From: an uncultured Clostridia bacterium
GTDB lineage: Bacteria > Bacillota > Clostridia > Oscillospirales > UBA644
NCBI GenBank assembly: GCA_948443805.1
Contig: CAOJUB010000006.1
Span: forward strand, 1-64,000
DNA: 64,000 nucleotides
Reading direction: 5' to 3'
Within the stretch, counting starts at the first letter, position 1; every line of letters starts with the position of its first letter. The notes beneath the pieces were generated by a model. The model searched no databases. It saw only the letters and a program-made list of their open reading frames with translations, and was not told where the DNA came from. Position numbers and translations under genes: made by a program. Of the stretch, positions 8,627-17,216 are shown piece by piece.

Positions 8627-10345
8627 ATGAAAACAATGCTACGGCTCTTTAAAGAATTAAAAGGATACTATCGCTATCTGATCGCCGCGCTCGCTGGGAT
8701 GTTTGCCATAACAGCCGCGCAACTGATAACGCCGATGGTAACGAGAAAACTGATTCAAATGATTGAGCTTTCCGACCCGACATTAGCAGAAAACGCACTG
8801 AAACTTGGCCTTTTCCTGCTGATTCTTTATGCCGTTCAGGCTTTTGGGCAATTCAGCAAATCGTATTTTGCTCACTATGCAGCCTGGGATTTCATCCATC
8901 ACTTTCGGCTACGGATTTATAATCATATTCAAGGTCTTTCCATGGGGTTTTTCCATGATAAACAAACCGGACAGCTCCTTTCACGGATCACAGCGGACAC
9001 CACCAATCTCGAACCTCTCATCGCCCATGCAGGGCCGGATCTGATTGCAAACTGCGGCCTTTTTTTCGGCAGCGCGGTGATTCTTTTCTTTATCAATGTA
9101 AAACTGGCGCTTTTCACCCTGGTAACCATCCCGTTTACACTGATCTGCGTCTACATATACTCAAAAAAAGTCCGGCCGATTTTCAAAAAATCGCATGAAA
9201 AAATGGGGGAGCTCAACGCACAGGTGCAGGATAAACTGCAGGGAATGAAAGAAATCCAGATTTTCAACAAGCAGGCAGAAGCTTTTCAAAACTTAAATGA
9301 AGTTTCGTTCGGCCACCGGGAATCTATTCTCGATGCACTCAAAAAAGGGGCAATCTGCAATCCGCTGATTCTTTTCACCAATCATATCGGCGTAGTGATT
9401 ATCATTGCAGCCGGCGGATTTCTGGCCGCTTCCGGAAAAATTTCCGCCTCGGATATTGTTGCCTTTACCCTCTATGTTTCCTATTTTTATCAGCCGATGC
9501 AGGCGCTCGGACAGATTTTTGAACAAATCCATACCGCAACAACCGCTGCAGACCGGTCTTTTGAAATACTAGATACACCATCGGCCATTACCAACGGGAA
9601 CTACACGCCAAAAACGCCGGTACAGGGAGAAATTCAGTTCAAAGACGTCTCTTTTTCTTATCAGAAAGAAAACCCTTCGGTTCTCCAGGGGCTGTCGGTT
9701 CACCTTCCCGCCGGAAAAACGCTGGCGCTTGTCGGCCCAACAGGTATCGGAAAAACAACCTTTGTTAATCTGCTCTGCCGGTTTTACGATGTAGATACAG
9801 GAGAAATCCTTCTTGACGGAAAAAACATCAAGGAATATACCTTACCATCGCTGCATGCTTCTATGAGCCTTGTTTTGCAGGATATCTTTCTTTTTCACGG
9901 AACCATTGCCGAAAATATCGCATTCGGCGTTCCAAAAGCCAGTATGGAAGAGATTGAAAAGGCGGCCAAAATTGCAAACGCACACGAATTTATCATAGAA
10001 ACCGAAAAAGGCTACCAAACCCTTGTCGGCGAACGGGGAATGCGGCTTTCCGGCGGACAAAAGCAACGGATTTCCATTGCGCGCGCCGTACTAAGGAACA
10101 GCCCCATTCTGATTCTGGATGAAGCAACAGCGTCAGTAGACACAAAAACCGAACGCCTGATCCAGCAATCGCTGGATGAACTCAGCCGGGGAAGAACCAC
10201 CATTCTCATTGCGCACAGGCTATCTACGGTACGTAAAGCAGATATCATTGCCGTGATGGGGGAAAACGGAATCGAAGAGCAGGGAACACACGAAGAACTC
10301 CTGAAACTCGGCGGAAAATATGCAACACTGGTAGCAAACAGTTAA
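8627..10345 (+). CDS. ABC exporter, fused permease and ATPase
   Basis: 572 residues with the type IV (exporter) fold: six membrane helices in the first ~310 residues, then a nucleotide-binding domain with Walker A GPTGIGKT (near 370), signature LSGGQKQR (near 474), Walker B ILILDEAT and the H-loop IAHRLST. As a half transporter it should dimerise. Substrate unknown; the family exports lipids, drugs or peptides. No accessory domain is visible at the N-terminus. It is the last gene of the run before the symporter repeat region. Confidence 0.9.
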   Translation: MKTMLRLFKELKGYYRYLIAALAGMFAITAAQLITPMVTRKLIQMIELSDPTLAENALKLGLFLLILYAVQAFGQFSKSYFAHYAAWDFIHHFRLRIYNHIQGLSMGFFHDKQTGQLLSRITADTTNLEPLIAHAGPDLIANCGLFFGSAVILFFINVKLALFTLVTIPFTLICVYIYSKKVRPIFKKSHEKMGELNAQVQDKLQGMKEIQIFNKQAEAFQNLNEVSFGHRESILDALKKGAICNPLILFTNHIGVVIIIAAGGFLAASGKISASDIVAFTLYVSYFYQPMQALGQIFEQIHTATTAADRSFEILDTPSAITNGNYTPKTPVQGEIQFKDVSFSYQKENPSVLQGLSVHLPAGKTLALVGPTGIGKTTFVNLLCRFYDVDTGEILLDGKNIKEYTLPSLHASMSLVLQDIFLFHGTIAENIAFGVPKASMEEIEKAAKIANAHEFIIETEKGYQTLVGERGMRLSGGQKQRISIARAVLRNSPILILDEATASVDTKTERLIQQSLDELSRGRTTILIAHRLSTVRKADIIAVMGENGIEEQGTHEELLKLGGKYATLVANS

Positions 10346-10368
10346 AAAACAATGCCCCGTTAATTTTA

Positions 10369-10614
10369 TTGTCTAGAGAAAAAATTTCCTTGAAACACGG
10401 ATTTATCTTAATTTCCGCCGGTTGCGTGTATCGGCAAAGCCAATCGCGCAAGACATTATATAGGAATAAATATCGATAAAAGGAGTAAGTTATGCAAAGA
10501 GAAAAATTTTCTTCAAGACTCGGATTTATCTTAATTTCCGCCGGTTGCGTGTATCGACAAAGCCAATCGCGCAAGACATTATATAGGAATAAATATCGAT
10601 AAAAGGAGTAAGTT
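10369..10614. repeat. 123-bp tandem repeat copying the 5' end of the symporter gene
   Basis: Two upstream units (10369-10491 and 10492-10614) repeat the start region of the gene at 10615. Unit 2 is nearly identical to the gene through its first 19 codons and then leaves it; unit 1 is the same but with a diverged first ~30 bp. After the shared part each unit carries a segment ending in AAGCCAATCGCGCAA (10437-10451 and 10560-10574), an exact inverted copy of 10668-10682 inside the gene, then the common leader with AAGGAG. The period is 41 codons. Confidence 0.9.
10492..10602 (+). other. Upstream mini-ORF of 36 codons sharing the symporter N-terminus
   Basis: The ATG at 10492 has the same AAGGAGTAAGTT ribosome site as the real gene. 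Its first 19 codons are identical to the symporter (MQREKFSSRLGFILISAGC) and it then diverges to a basic tail ending at TAA 10600-10602. The ribosome site of the true gene begins at the next base, so coupling or competition for initiation is possible. It may equally be a non-functional duplication product. Confidence 0.6.
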
Positions 10615-11988
10615 ATGCAAAGAGAAAAATTTTCTTCAAGACTCGGATTTATCTTAATTTCCGCCGGTTGCGCGATTGGCTTGGGGAATGTCTGGCGTTT
10701 TCCCTATATTGTCGGAAAATACGGAGGCGCCGCATTTGTGCTCATTTATCTGCTATTTCTCATTCTCCTCGGCTTGCCAATCATGATTATGGAATTTTCG
10801 GTCGGAAGAGCCAGCCGCGCCAGCGCCGCGCTTTCTTTTGATAAACTGGAACCGAAAGGCACAAAATGGCACGGGTTTAAATTTTTTGCTATGGCAGGGA
10901 ATTATCTGCTGATGATGTTTTATACAACAATCGGAGGTTGGATGATTCAATATTTTATAAAAACTGCCGCCGGCGAATTTGAAGGACTGGATGCGAACGG
11001 CGTTTCCGGTGTTTTTTCGGATATGCTGTCTCATCCACTGATTATGAGCGGATTTATGGCGCTTACCGTCATTCTCTGCTTTACCATCTGCGGCATGGGT
11101 CTGCAAAAAGGCGTAGAAAAAATCACGAAAATCATGATGCTTCTGCTTTTGGTTCTGATGATCGTTCTTGCTGTCCGCTCGGTAACGCTCCCCAACGCCG
11201 CCGAAGGATTGAAATTCTATCTTTTCCCGGATTTTTCAAAATTGAACGAATACGGACTTTTCGATACCATTTTTGCCGCAATGGGTCAGGCGTTTTTCAC
11301 GCTCAGCCTTGGCATTGGTGCAATCGCTATCTTCGGCAGCTATATTGATAAAAACCGGTCGCTGACCGGCGAAGCGATTTGTGTTACCGCTCTGGACACC
11401 TTTGTCGCACTGATTGCCGGCATGATCATTTTTCCCTCCTGTTTTGCCTACGCCGTCAATCCCGGCGAAGGCCCCAGCCTGATTTTTGTCACGCTGCCGA
11501 ATGTCTTTAACAATATGGCCGGCGGACGGATCTGGGGCACTCTCTTTTTCCTGTTTATGATTTTCGCGTCGGCTTCCACCATTATTGCCGTCTTTGAAAA
11601 TATTATTTCCTTTGCGGTTGATTTGACCGGATGCAGCCGAAAAAAAGCGGCAGTTATCAATGCGGCGGTTATTATCCTTCTGTCTTTACCCTGCGTTCTC
11701 GGCTTCAATCTGCTGAGCGGTTTTCAGCCGTTCGGTGAAGGTTCCAACATTCTGGATCTTGAAGATTTTCTTGTCAGCAACAATCTTCTGCCGCTCGGAA
11801 GTTTGGTTTATCTGCTCTTTTGCACCCGCCGATACGGCTGGGGATGGAATAACTTTCTTGCCGAAGCCGACTGCGGAAAAGGAATCAAATTCCCGAAATG
11901 GGCAAGAATTTATATTACCTGGATTCTGCCGCTGATTGTTCTCTTTATCTTTATTCAGGGATATCTCTCTAAATTTTTTGCCGGATAA
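10615..11988 (+). CDS. Sodium-dependent transporter, NSS (SLC6/LeuT) family
   Basis: 457 residues, mostly membrane helices. The start region SRLGFILISAGCAIGLGNVWRFPYI is the NSS signature, with TM1 holding the sodium and substrate sites. The length suggests the 11-helix layout typical of bacterial members. Family members import amino acids with Na+; the specific substrate is unknown. A bidirectional terminator follows. The gene is preceded by two tandem copies of its own 5' end, so its translation start is duplicated upstream. The start at 10615 is the only copy that reads into the full gene. Confidence 0.9.
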   Translation: MQREKFSSRLGFILISAGCAIGLGNVWRFPYIVGKYGGAAFVLIYLLFLILLGLPIMIMEFSVGRASRASAALSFDKLEPKGTKWHGFKFFAMAGNYLLMMFYTTIGGWMIQYFIKTAAGEFEGLDANGVSGVFSDMLSHPLIMSGFMALTVILCFTICGMGLQKGVEKITKIMMLLLLVLMIVLAVRSVTLPNAAEGLKFYLFPDFSKLNEYGLFDTIFAAMGQAFFTLSLGIGAIAIFGSYIDKNRSLTGEAICVTALDTFVALIAGMIIFPSCFAYAVNPGEGPSLIFVTLPNVFNNMAGGRIWGTLFFLFMIFASASTIIAVFENIISFAVDLTGCSRKKAAVINAAVIILLSLPCVLGFNLLSGFQPFGEGSNILDLEDFLVSNNLLPLGSLVYLLFCTRRYGWGWNNFLAEADCGKGIKFPKWARIYITWILPLIVLFIFIQGYLSKFFAG

Positions 11989-12006
11989 AACAAAAATATT
12001 GAAATA

Positions 12007-12039
12007 AAAATCCCGCCCTTATGTAAAGGGCGGGATTTT
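12007..12039. terminator. Bidirectional intrinsic terminator between the symporter and mscL
   Basis: AAAATCCCGCCCTT, a short loop, then AAAGGGCGGGATTTT. The stem is GC-rich with A and T tracts on both sides, serving the converging genes. Confidence 0.9.
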
Positions 12040-12052
12040 CTGCAGAAAAAAC

Positions 12053-12502
12053 TTATTTTGCTTCAGCGACCTCTTTTTCTTCTTCCTTTTCGTCAAGAAG
12101 GAGTTCCGACGTACAATGCGGGCACCGTGTCGCTTCCACCGCAATCGAAGAGCGGCAGAAAGGACAAACTTTTTCGGTAACAGGCGCTTCTTCCGGATGT
12201 TTTCCCAAAGACATCACCTTATTAACCATCTTAACAATCAGAAAAACAACAAGCGCCAAAAGAATAAAATGAATCAGCTGACTGATAAAATCCCCGATCC
12301 GAATCGAACTGCCGAAAAGAGTCAGCGAAAAATCTGTCAAGCTGGATCCGGGAAGAATCAGCCCCAAAATAGGGGAGAAAAGGTCTTCAATAAACGCTGT
12401 TACAATTCCCTGAAAACCACCGCCGATAATAACGCCGACGGCAAGCCCCAAAACATTACCCCGCATGGCAAACTCTTTGAATTCCTTCAGAAATTTTTTC
12501 AT
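12053..12502 (-). CDS. mscL: Large-conductance mechanosensitive channel with zinc-ribbon tail
   Basis: 149 residues. It begins MKKFLKEFKEFAMRGNVLGLAVGVIIGGGF, the MscL N-terminal helix and TM1. TM2 follows (FILLALVVFLIVKMVNKV). The C-terminus carries CPFC and CPHC pairs, a zinc ribbon not found in the E. coli protein. MscL opens under membrane tension to release solutes in hypo-osmotic shock. The start at 12502 follows GGAGATGT; an upstream in-frame ATG at 12520 lacks a ribosome site. Confidence 0.92.
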   Translation of the reverse strand: MKKFLKEFKEFAMRGNVLGLAVGVIIGGGFQGIVTAFIEDLFSPILGLILPGSSLTDFSLTLFGSSIRIGDFISQLIHFILLALVVFLIVKMVNKVMSLGKHPEEAPVTEKVCPFCRSSIAVEATRCPHCTSELLLDEKEEEKEVAEAK

Positions 12503-12548
12503 ACATCTCCAACCTTTCATTTTTTTATTATTTTAAACATCTGAAAAC

Positions 12549-14417
12549 TTACACATAATGAAAATAAATCAGCAAAACAGAAATATCTGCCGGGCTCACA
12601 CCCGAAATCCGGCTTGCACGGCCAATGCTTTCCGGCTTCTGTTGGTTCAGTTTCTGCCGCGCTTCCAAACGAAGTCCCTTAATTTCATTATAATCAAACG
12701 CTGTGGGAAGCAATTTTTTTTCCAGTTTTTTAAACTGCTCCACCTGTGCCAACTGCCGTTTTATGTACCCTTCATACCGAATCTCCACTTCTGCCGTTTC
12801 GGTAATCGTTTTCGGCAAAACGGGACGTTTGTGATCGACTAACGCCAGATCGGCATAAGAAAGTTCCGGCCGGCGGAGCAAATCGGCAAGGGAAACCCCG
12901 CATTTCACCGGCGAAGACTGTTTTTGTTCCAAAAGCGAAAGTAATGTTTCGTCCGGTGGAATAAACGTTTTTTTCAAACGAAGAATCTCTTCGCTGAGTT
13001 TTTTTTGTTTTTCCTCAAATAACCGATATCTTTCATCGCTGATCAAGCCGATCTTCCGGCCAATCGGCGTTAACCGGGCATCGGCATTATCCTGCCGAAG
13101 AATCAGCCGGTATTCCGAACGGGAAGTCATCATCCGGTAGGGTTCTGCGGTTCCCTTCGTGACCAAATCGTCAATCAAGGTTCCGATATAGCTGCTGCTG
13201 CGGTCCAAAACAACCGGTTCTTTGCCGAGAATCTTCCTCGCAGCGTTAACCCCTGCAACCAATCCCTGGGCGGCCGCCTCCTCGTAACCGGAGGTTCCGT
13301 TGATCTGCCCCGCCGTAAAGAGCCCCGGAATTTTTTTCACCTCTAACGTAGGAAACAGAAGCAGCGGATCAATACAATCATATTCAATCGCATAAGCATT
13401 TCGCTGAATCACCGCATGTTCAAAACCCGAAAGAGAACGGATCATCGCAATTTGAACGTCCTCCGGAAGGGAAGAAGACATCCCCTGCAAATACATTTCA
13501 TCGGTATCCAGTCCCATCGGTTCCAGAAAAAGCTGATGCCTCTCTTTATCAGCAAACCGGACGATCTTATCTTCAATACTCGGACAATACCGGGGGCCTA
13601 CGCCTTTGATTGTTCCCGAATACAGGGGAGAACGGTGCAGATTTTCCTGAATGATCCGATGCGTTTCGGCATTGGTATAAACCAGATAACAGGGCTCTTT
13701 ATTTTCACCGATATCCACCCCTTCATTCTCAAACGAAAAAGGGCAGATCTCGTCATCGCCTTCCTGACGCTCCAGTTTAGAAAGATCCACGGAATTCCGG
13801 TTGATCCGCGCCGGCGTTCCGGTTTTAAAACGGCGCAGTTCCAGCCCCATTTTCGCCAAGCTTTCTGAAAGCCCGTCCGAAGGAAACAGTCCGTCCGGAC
13901 CGCCCGGATAGGAAATGTCTCCGACAATGATCCGCCCCTGCATATATGTTCCTGAGGCAATTACTACTGATTTTGCAGAAAAAACAGCCCCCAACATCGT
14001 TACTAACTCAAAATGCTCCGAAATACGGCTGATTTCTTTAATTTCCGCCTGTTTTAAATCCAGATTTTCCTGTTTTTCAACCGTTTGTTTCATGACGCTC
14101 TGATATTTCCGCCGGTCGGCCTGAATCCGCAGAGAATGAACCGCCGGTCCTTTTCCCCGGTTCAGCATACGGCTCTGCAAAAAGACTTTATCCGCCGCGC
14201 GCCCCATTTCACCGCCCAAAGCGTCAATCTCCCGAACCAGATGTCCTTTTGCCGTGCCGCCGATCGACGGATTGCAGGGCATATTACCCAAACCGTCAAG
14301 ATTTATCGTAAACAAAACGGTTTTTACGCCCAGACGTGCTCCGGCAAGAGCCGCTTCCAGGCCGGCATGTCCTGCGCCGACAACGGCAAGATCATAATCT
14401 CCCGCATGATATCTCAT
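12549..14417 (-). CDS. mnmG: tRNA uridine-34 5-carboxymethylaminomethyl modification enzyme MnmG (GidA)
   Basis: 622 residues from the ATG at 14417. The FAD-binding Rossmann motif VVGAGHAGLEAALAGARLG is at the N-terminus, then GNMPCNPSIGGTAKGHLVREIDALGGEM and the later TSGYEEAAAQGLVAGVNAA. With MnmE it installs the cmnm5 group on the wobble uridine of certain tRNAs. The start codon abuts the T-tract of an intrinsic terminator and overlaps the stop of a 12-codon leader ORF (ATGA). It has no ribosome site of its own, so translation should depend on coupling. mnmE is not adjacent but lies at 29112 on the other strand. Confidence 0.95.
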   Translation of the reverse strand: MRYHAGDYDLAVVGAGHAGLEAALAGARLGVKTVLFTINLDGLGNMPCNPSIGGTAKGHLVREIDALGGEMGRAADKVFLQSRMLNRGKGPAVHSLRIQADRRKYQSVMKQTVEKQENLDLKQAEIKEISRISEHFELVTMLGAVFSAKSVVIASGTYMQGRIIVGDISYPGGPDGLFPSDGLSESLAKMGLELRRFKTGTPARINRNSVDLSKLERQEGDDEICPFSFENEGVDIGENKEPCYLVYTNAETHRIIQENLHRSPLYSGTIKGVGPRYCPSIEDKIVRFADKERHQLFLEPMGLDTDEMYLQGMSSSLPEDVQIAMIRSLSGFEHAVIQRNAYAIEYDCIDPLLLFPTLEVKKIPGLFTAGQINGTSGYEEAAAQGLVAGVNAARKILGKEPVVLDRSSSYIGTLIDDLVTKGTAEPYRMMTSRSEYRLILRQDNADARLTPIGRKIGLISDERYRLFEEKQKKLSEEILRLKKTFIPPDETLLSLLEQKQSSPVKCGVSLADLLRRPELSYADLALVDHKRPVLPKTITETAEVEIRYEGYIKRQLAQVEQFKKLEKKLLPTAFDYNEIKGLRLEARQKLNQQKPESIGRASRISGVSPADISVLLIYFHYV

Positions 14418-14452
14418 AAAAAAACCCGTGCCTTTGCACGGGTTTTTTCCAT
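14414..14452 (-). CDS. Putative 12-residue leader peptide upstream of mnmG
   Basis: ATG at 14452, preceded by AAAGGAG with 7-base spacing, encodes MEKTRAKARVFL and ends in a TGA that overlaps the mnmG ATG as ATGA. The intrinsic terminator lies within this ORF. A ribosome on the leader would block the hairpin and deliver itself to the mnmG start. This role is inferred from the layout and no homologue is known to me. Confidence 0.5.
   Translation of the reverse strand: MEKTRAKARVFL
14418..14450 (-). terminator. Intrinsic terminator/attenuator between prfB and mnmG
   Basis: In the minus-strand RNA, AACCCGUGC, loop AAAG and GCACGGGUU are followed by seven U ending at the mnmG AUG. It may simply end prfB transcripts, but no promoter is visible between it and mnmG. 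A competing helix between GCCUUUGCAUGG and CCGUGCAAAGGC would use the same bases. Confidence 0.8.
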
Positions 14453-14487
14453 GCAAAGGCTCCTTTGATCGTAATTTTAAACAACCG

Positions 14488-15591
14488 TCAATTCTTTATA
14501 AATTTCAGGTATTCATTGACAAATTCGTCCAGATCTCCGTCCATCACCGCGCCGACATTTCCGACTTTACATCCCGTCCGGTGGTCGGTAACAAGCGTAT
14601 ACGGCATAAAAACATACGAACGAATCTGGCTGCCCCAGGCAATTTCTTTCTGTTCGCCTTTAATATCTTCAATCCGTTCCAGATGTTCCCGTTCCTTAAT
14701 TTCCACCAGCTTGCTTTTCAGCATTCGCAGCGCAACTTCTTTATTCTGCCGCTGGCTTCGTTCATTCTGGCAGCCAACTACAATCCCGGTCGGCAGGTGC
14801 GTAATCCGAATCGCCGAATCGGTTTTATTGACATGCTGACCGCCGGCGCCCGAAGCGCGGTGAGCCTCGACCTTGATATCTTCTTCCCGAATCTCGATCT
14901 TCACATCATCGTCAATTTCGGGCATTACCTCAACCGAGGCAAAGGAAGTATGCCTCCGTCCGGAAGAATCAAAAGGAGAAATCCGAACCAACCGGTGTAC
15001 GCCGGTCTCCGATTTCAGATAACCGTAAGCGTTCGGGCCTTCAATTAAAAGAACGCCGCTTTTCATTCCGGCTTCGTCTCCGTCCAGATAGTCAATAACT
15101 TTAACCCGATATCCCTTTTTTTCGCCGAAACGGGTATACATCCGGAACAGCATCATCGCCCAATCCTGCGCTTCGGTTCCGCCGGCGCCGGCATGGAAGG
15201 TCAAAATGGCGTTTTTCGAATCATATTCGCCGTCCAGCAATGTTTCCAACGTCTGGGCATGAATCTCATTTTCAATTTCCCCGGTTGAAGAAACAATTTC
15301 CTGCTCAATCTCCTCGTCGCTTTCGTCCATCGCCATTTCAATCAGAACTTCGCAGTCCTCCGTCATCGAACAAAGGCGGAGATATTTATCCACTTTATCT
15401 TTTACCTGCTTCTGTTCCGACAGAATTTTTTGCGAACGCTCCGCATCGTTCCAGAAATCCGGGGCGGAAGACAATTCTTCCAACTCAGCCAGACGTTTTT
15501 TCTGTTCCTCTATCCGGAGCGCGTCTCCCAGTTCTGTGATTTCCTTTTTCAGCTGAGAAAGCTTTAATCTGTATTCATCTAAAATGATCAT
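14488..15591 (-). CDS. prfB: Peptide chain release factor 2
   Basis: 367 residues from the ATG at 15591, or 371 from an in-frame TTG at 15603 whose AAAGG is too close. It has the stop-codon recognition tripeptide SPF (RISPFDSSG), which reads UGA/UAA, and the peptidyl-tRNA hydrolysis motif GGQ (SGAGGQHVNKTDSA). The N-terminal coiled region reads in one frame through SSAPDFWND, so the programmed +1 frameshift that controls most prfB genes is missing. Located 55 bp before glyQS in the minus direction. Confidence 0.95.
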   Translation of the reverse strand: MIILDEYRLKLSQLKKEITELGDALRIEEQKKRLAELEELSSAPDFWNDAERSQKILSEQKQVKDKVDKYLRLCSMTEDCEVLIEMAMDESDEEIEQEIVSSTGEIENEIHAQTLETLLDGEYDSKNAILTFHAGAGGTEAQDWAMMLFRMYTRFGEKKGYRVKVIDYLDGDEAGMKSGVLLIEGPNAYGYLKSETGVHRLVRISPFDSSGRRHTSFASVEVMPEIDDDVKIEIREEDIKVEAHRASGAGGQHVNKTDSAIRITHLPTGIVVGCQNERSQRQNKEVALRMLKSKLVEIKEREHLERIEDIKGEQKEIAWGSQIRSYVFMPYTLVTDHRTGCKVGNVGAVMDGDLDEFVNEYLKFIKN

Positions 15592-15645
15592 TTCGTTGGT
15601 CAACCTTTCTTTGGAAAGAATTACGGATCACAGAAAACGCTGTGT

Positions 15646-17028
15646 TTAGAATTCCGTTTTCTTCGCAATATATGCTTTCAGATCCTCAATTTTGATTCTT
15701 TCCTGCGCCATGGTGTCTCTGTCGCGAACCGTTACACAACCGTCTTCCAGCGTATCAAAATCCACCGTCACGCAAACCGGCGTTCCGATTTCATCCTGCC
15801 GTCTGTAGCGTTTTCCGATCGAACCCGCGTCATCATACTCACAGTTGAAATCTCCGCTGATCATCGCATAAATTTCCGAGGCTTTCTCTCCCAGTTTTTT
15901 CGAGAGCGGCAGAACAGCGGCCTTGACCGGCGCCAGTGCAGGATGCAGATGCATAACGGTGCGGATATCGCTTTTCCCGTCTTTGCCGATCTCCTCTTCA
16001 TCATACGCTTCCACCAAAAAGGCCAGCGCTACCCGGTCCGCACCGAGCGACGGTTCAATCACATACGGCAGATATTTCTCTCCGCTTTCCGGATCAAAAT
16101 ATTCCAGCGATTCACCCGAGGTTTCCATATGCCGCCCAAGGTCAAAATCGGTCCGGTCGGCAATCCCCCAAAGTTCACCCCAGCCAAAGGGGAACAGATA
16201 TTCAATATCAGTCGTAGCGTTTGAATAATGAGACAGTTCTTCCTTTTCATGGTCGCGAAGCTTCATGTTTTCTTCCTTCATGCCAAGCGAAAGCAGGAAG
16301 TTTTTACATGCGTCTTTCCAGTAGGCGAACCACTCCAGATCGGTTCCAGGTTTACAGAAAAATTCCAGCTCCATCTGTTCAAACTCACGGGTACGGAAGG
16401 TAAAGTTTCCCGGAGTAATCTCATTCCGGAAAGATTTTCCGATCTGGCCGATACCGAAAGGAACCTTCTTTCTTGCCGTCCGCTGCACATTTTTAAAATT
16501 TACAAAAATTCCCTGCGCCGTTTCCGGGCGGAGAAAAATTTCATTCTTCGCCTCTTCGGTAACGCCCTGAAATGTTTTGAACATCAGATTAAATTTCCGG
16601 ATCTCGGTAAAATCCTTTTTTCCGCAGTTCGGGCAGACAATATCGTTGGAATCAATATATTCCTTCATCTGTTCGTTTGTCCAGCCCGCACAGTTCACTC
16701 CGGCATCTTCCAGCAGTTTATCGGCTCTGTGCCTGGTTTTACAGGCTTTGCAGTCCATCAGCGGATCGGAAAAACCGCCTACGTGTCCCGACGCAACCCA
16801 CACTTTCGGATTCATCAGAATCGCGCAGTCCAGCCCGACATTATACGGCGACTGCTGAATAAATTTTTTCCACCAGGCCTTTTTCACGTTATTTTTAAAT
16901 TCCACACCAAGCGGTCCGTAGTCCCAGGTATTGGAAAGACCTCCGTAAATTTCGCTTCCCTGATAAACAAACCCTCTTGCCTTGCAGAAAGCAACGATTT
17001 TTTCCATGGTTTTTTCGCTGTTTTTCAT
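15646..17028 (-). CDS. glyQS: Glycyl-tRNA synthetase, alpha2 (class IIA) type
   Basis: 460 residues, the single-polypeptide homodimeric GlyRS. It begins with the catalytic motif-1 region ([25 protein letters not shown]). There is a zinc-binding-like CKAC...CPNCGKK insertion, motif 2 [25 protein letters not shown], and a C-terminal anticodon-binding domain. It charges tRNA-Gly. The ribosome site AAGGAAGG lies about 13 bases before the ATG, and a five-codon frame overlaps the start. No T-box is recognisable in the 188-bp gap to gyrA. Confidence 0.95.
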   Translation of the reverse strand: MKNSEKTMEKIVAFCKARGFVYQGSEIYGGLSNTWDYGPLGVEFKNNVKKAWWKKFIQQSPYNVGLDCAILMNPKVWVASGHVGGFSDPLMDCKACKTRHRADKLLEDAGVNCAGWTNEQMKEYIDSNDIVCPNCGKKDFTEIRKFNLMFKTFQGVTEEAKNEIFLRPETAQGIFVNFKNVQRTARKKVPFGIGQIGKSFRNEITPGNFTFRTREFEQMELEFFCKPGTDLEWFAYWKDACKNFLLSLGMKEENMKLRDHEKEELSHYSNATTDIEYLFPFGWGELWGIADRTDFDLGRHMETSGESLEYFDPESGEKYLPYVIEPSLGADRVALAFLVEAYDEEEIGKDGKSDIRTVMHLHPALAPVKAAVLPLSKKLGEKASEIYAMISGDFNCEYDDAGSIGKRYRRQDEIGTPVCVTVDFDTLEDGCVTVRDRDTMAQERIKIEDLKAYIAKKTEF

Positions 17029-17216
17029 TCTGTTTGATTCATTCCTTCCTTATTATCTTAAAAACGGCAGATTTTTCCTAAACGGAAAACGCCGGTGCGG
17101 TTTTTTTGTTCTTTTGTCGATGAGTTTTGAACAGTTTTAACACTTTCGCTGTTTAAAAGGCTGAACCGCCTGTTTTTACTGTCTAAACTCTGTCGGTTTC
17201 CTGTCGATACCAAAGT

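Noticed and set aside
17029-17046. Five-codon ORF overlapping the glyQS start by ATGA
   Set aside because: Resembles the mnmG layout, but the ribosome site is too close to its ATG and no hairpin is present; likely chance.
17029-17216. T-box leader for glyQS
   Set aside because: No AG-bulge, T-box sequence or terminator recognisable in the 188 bp.
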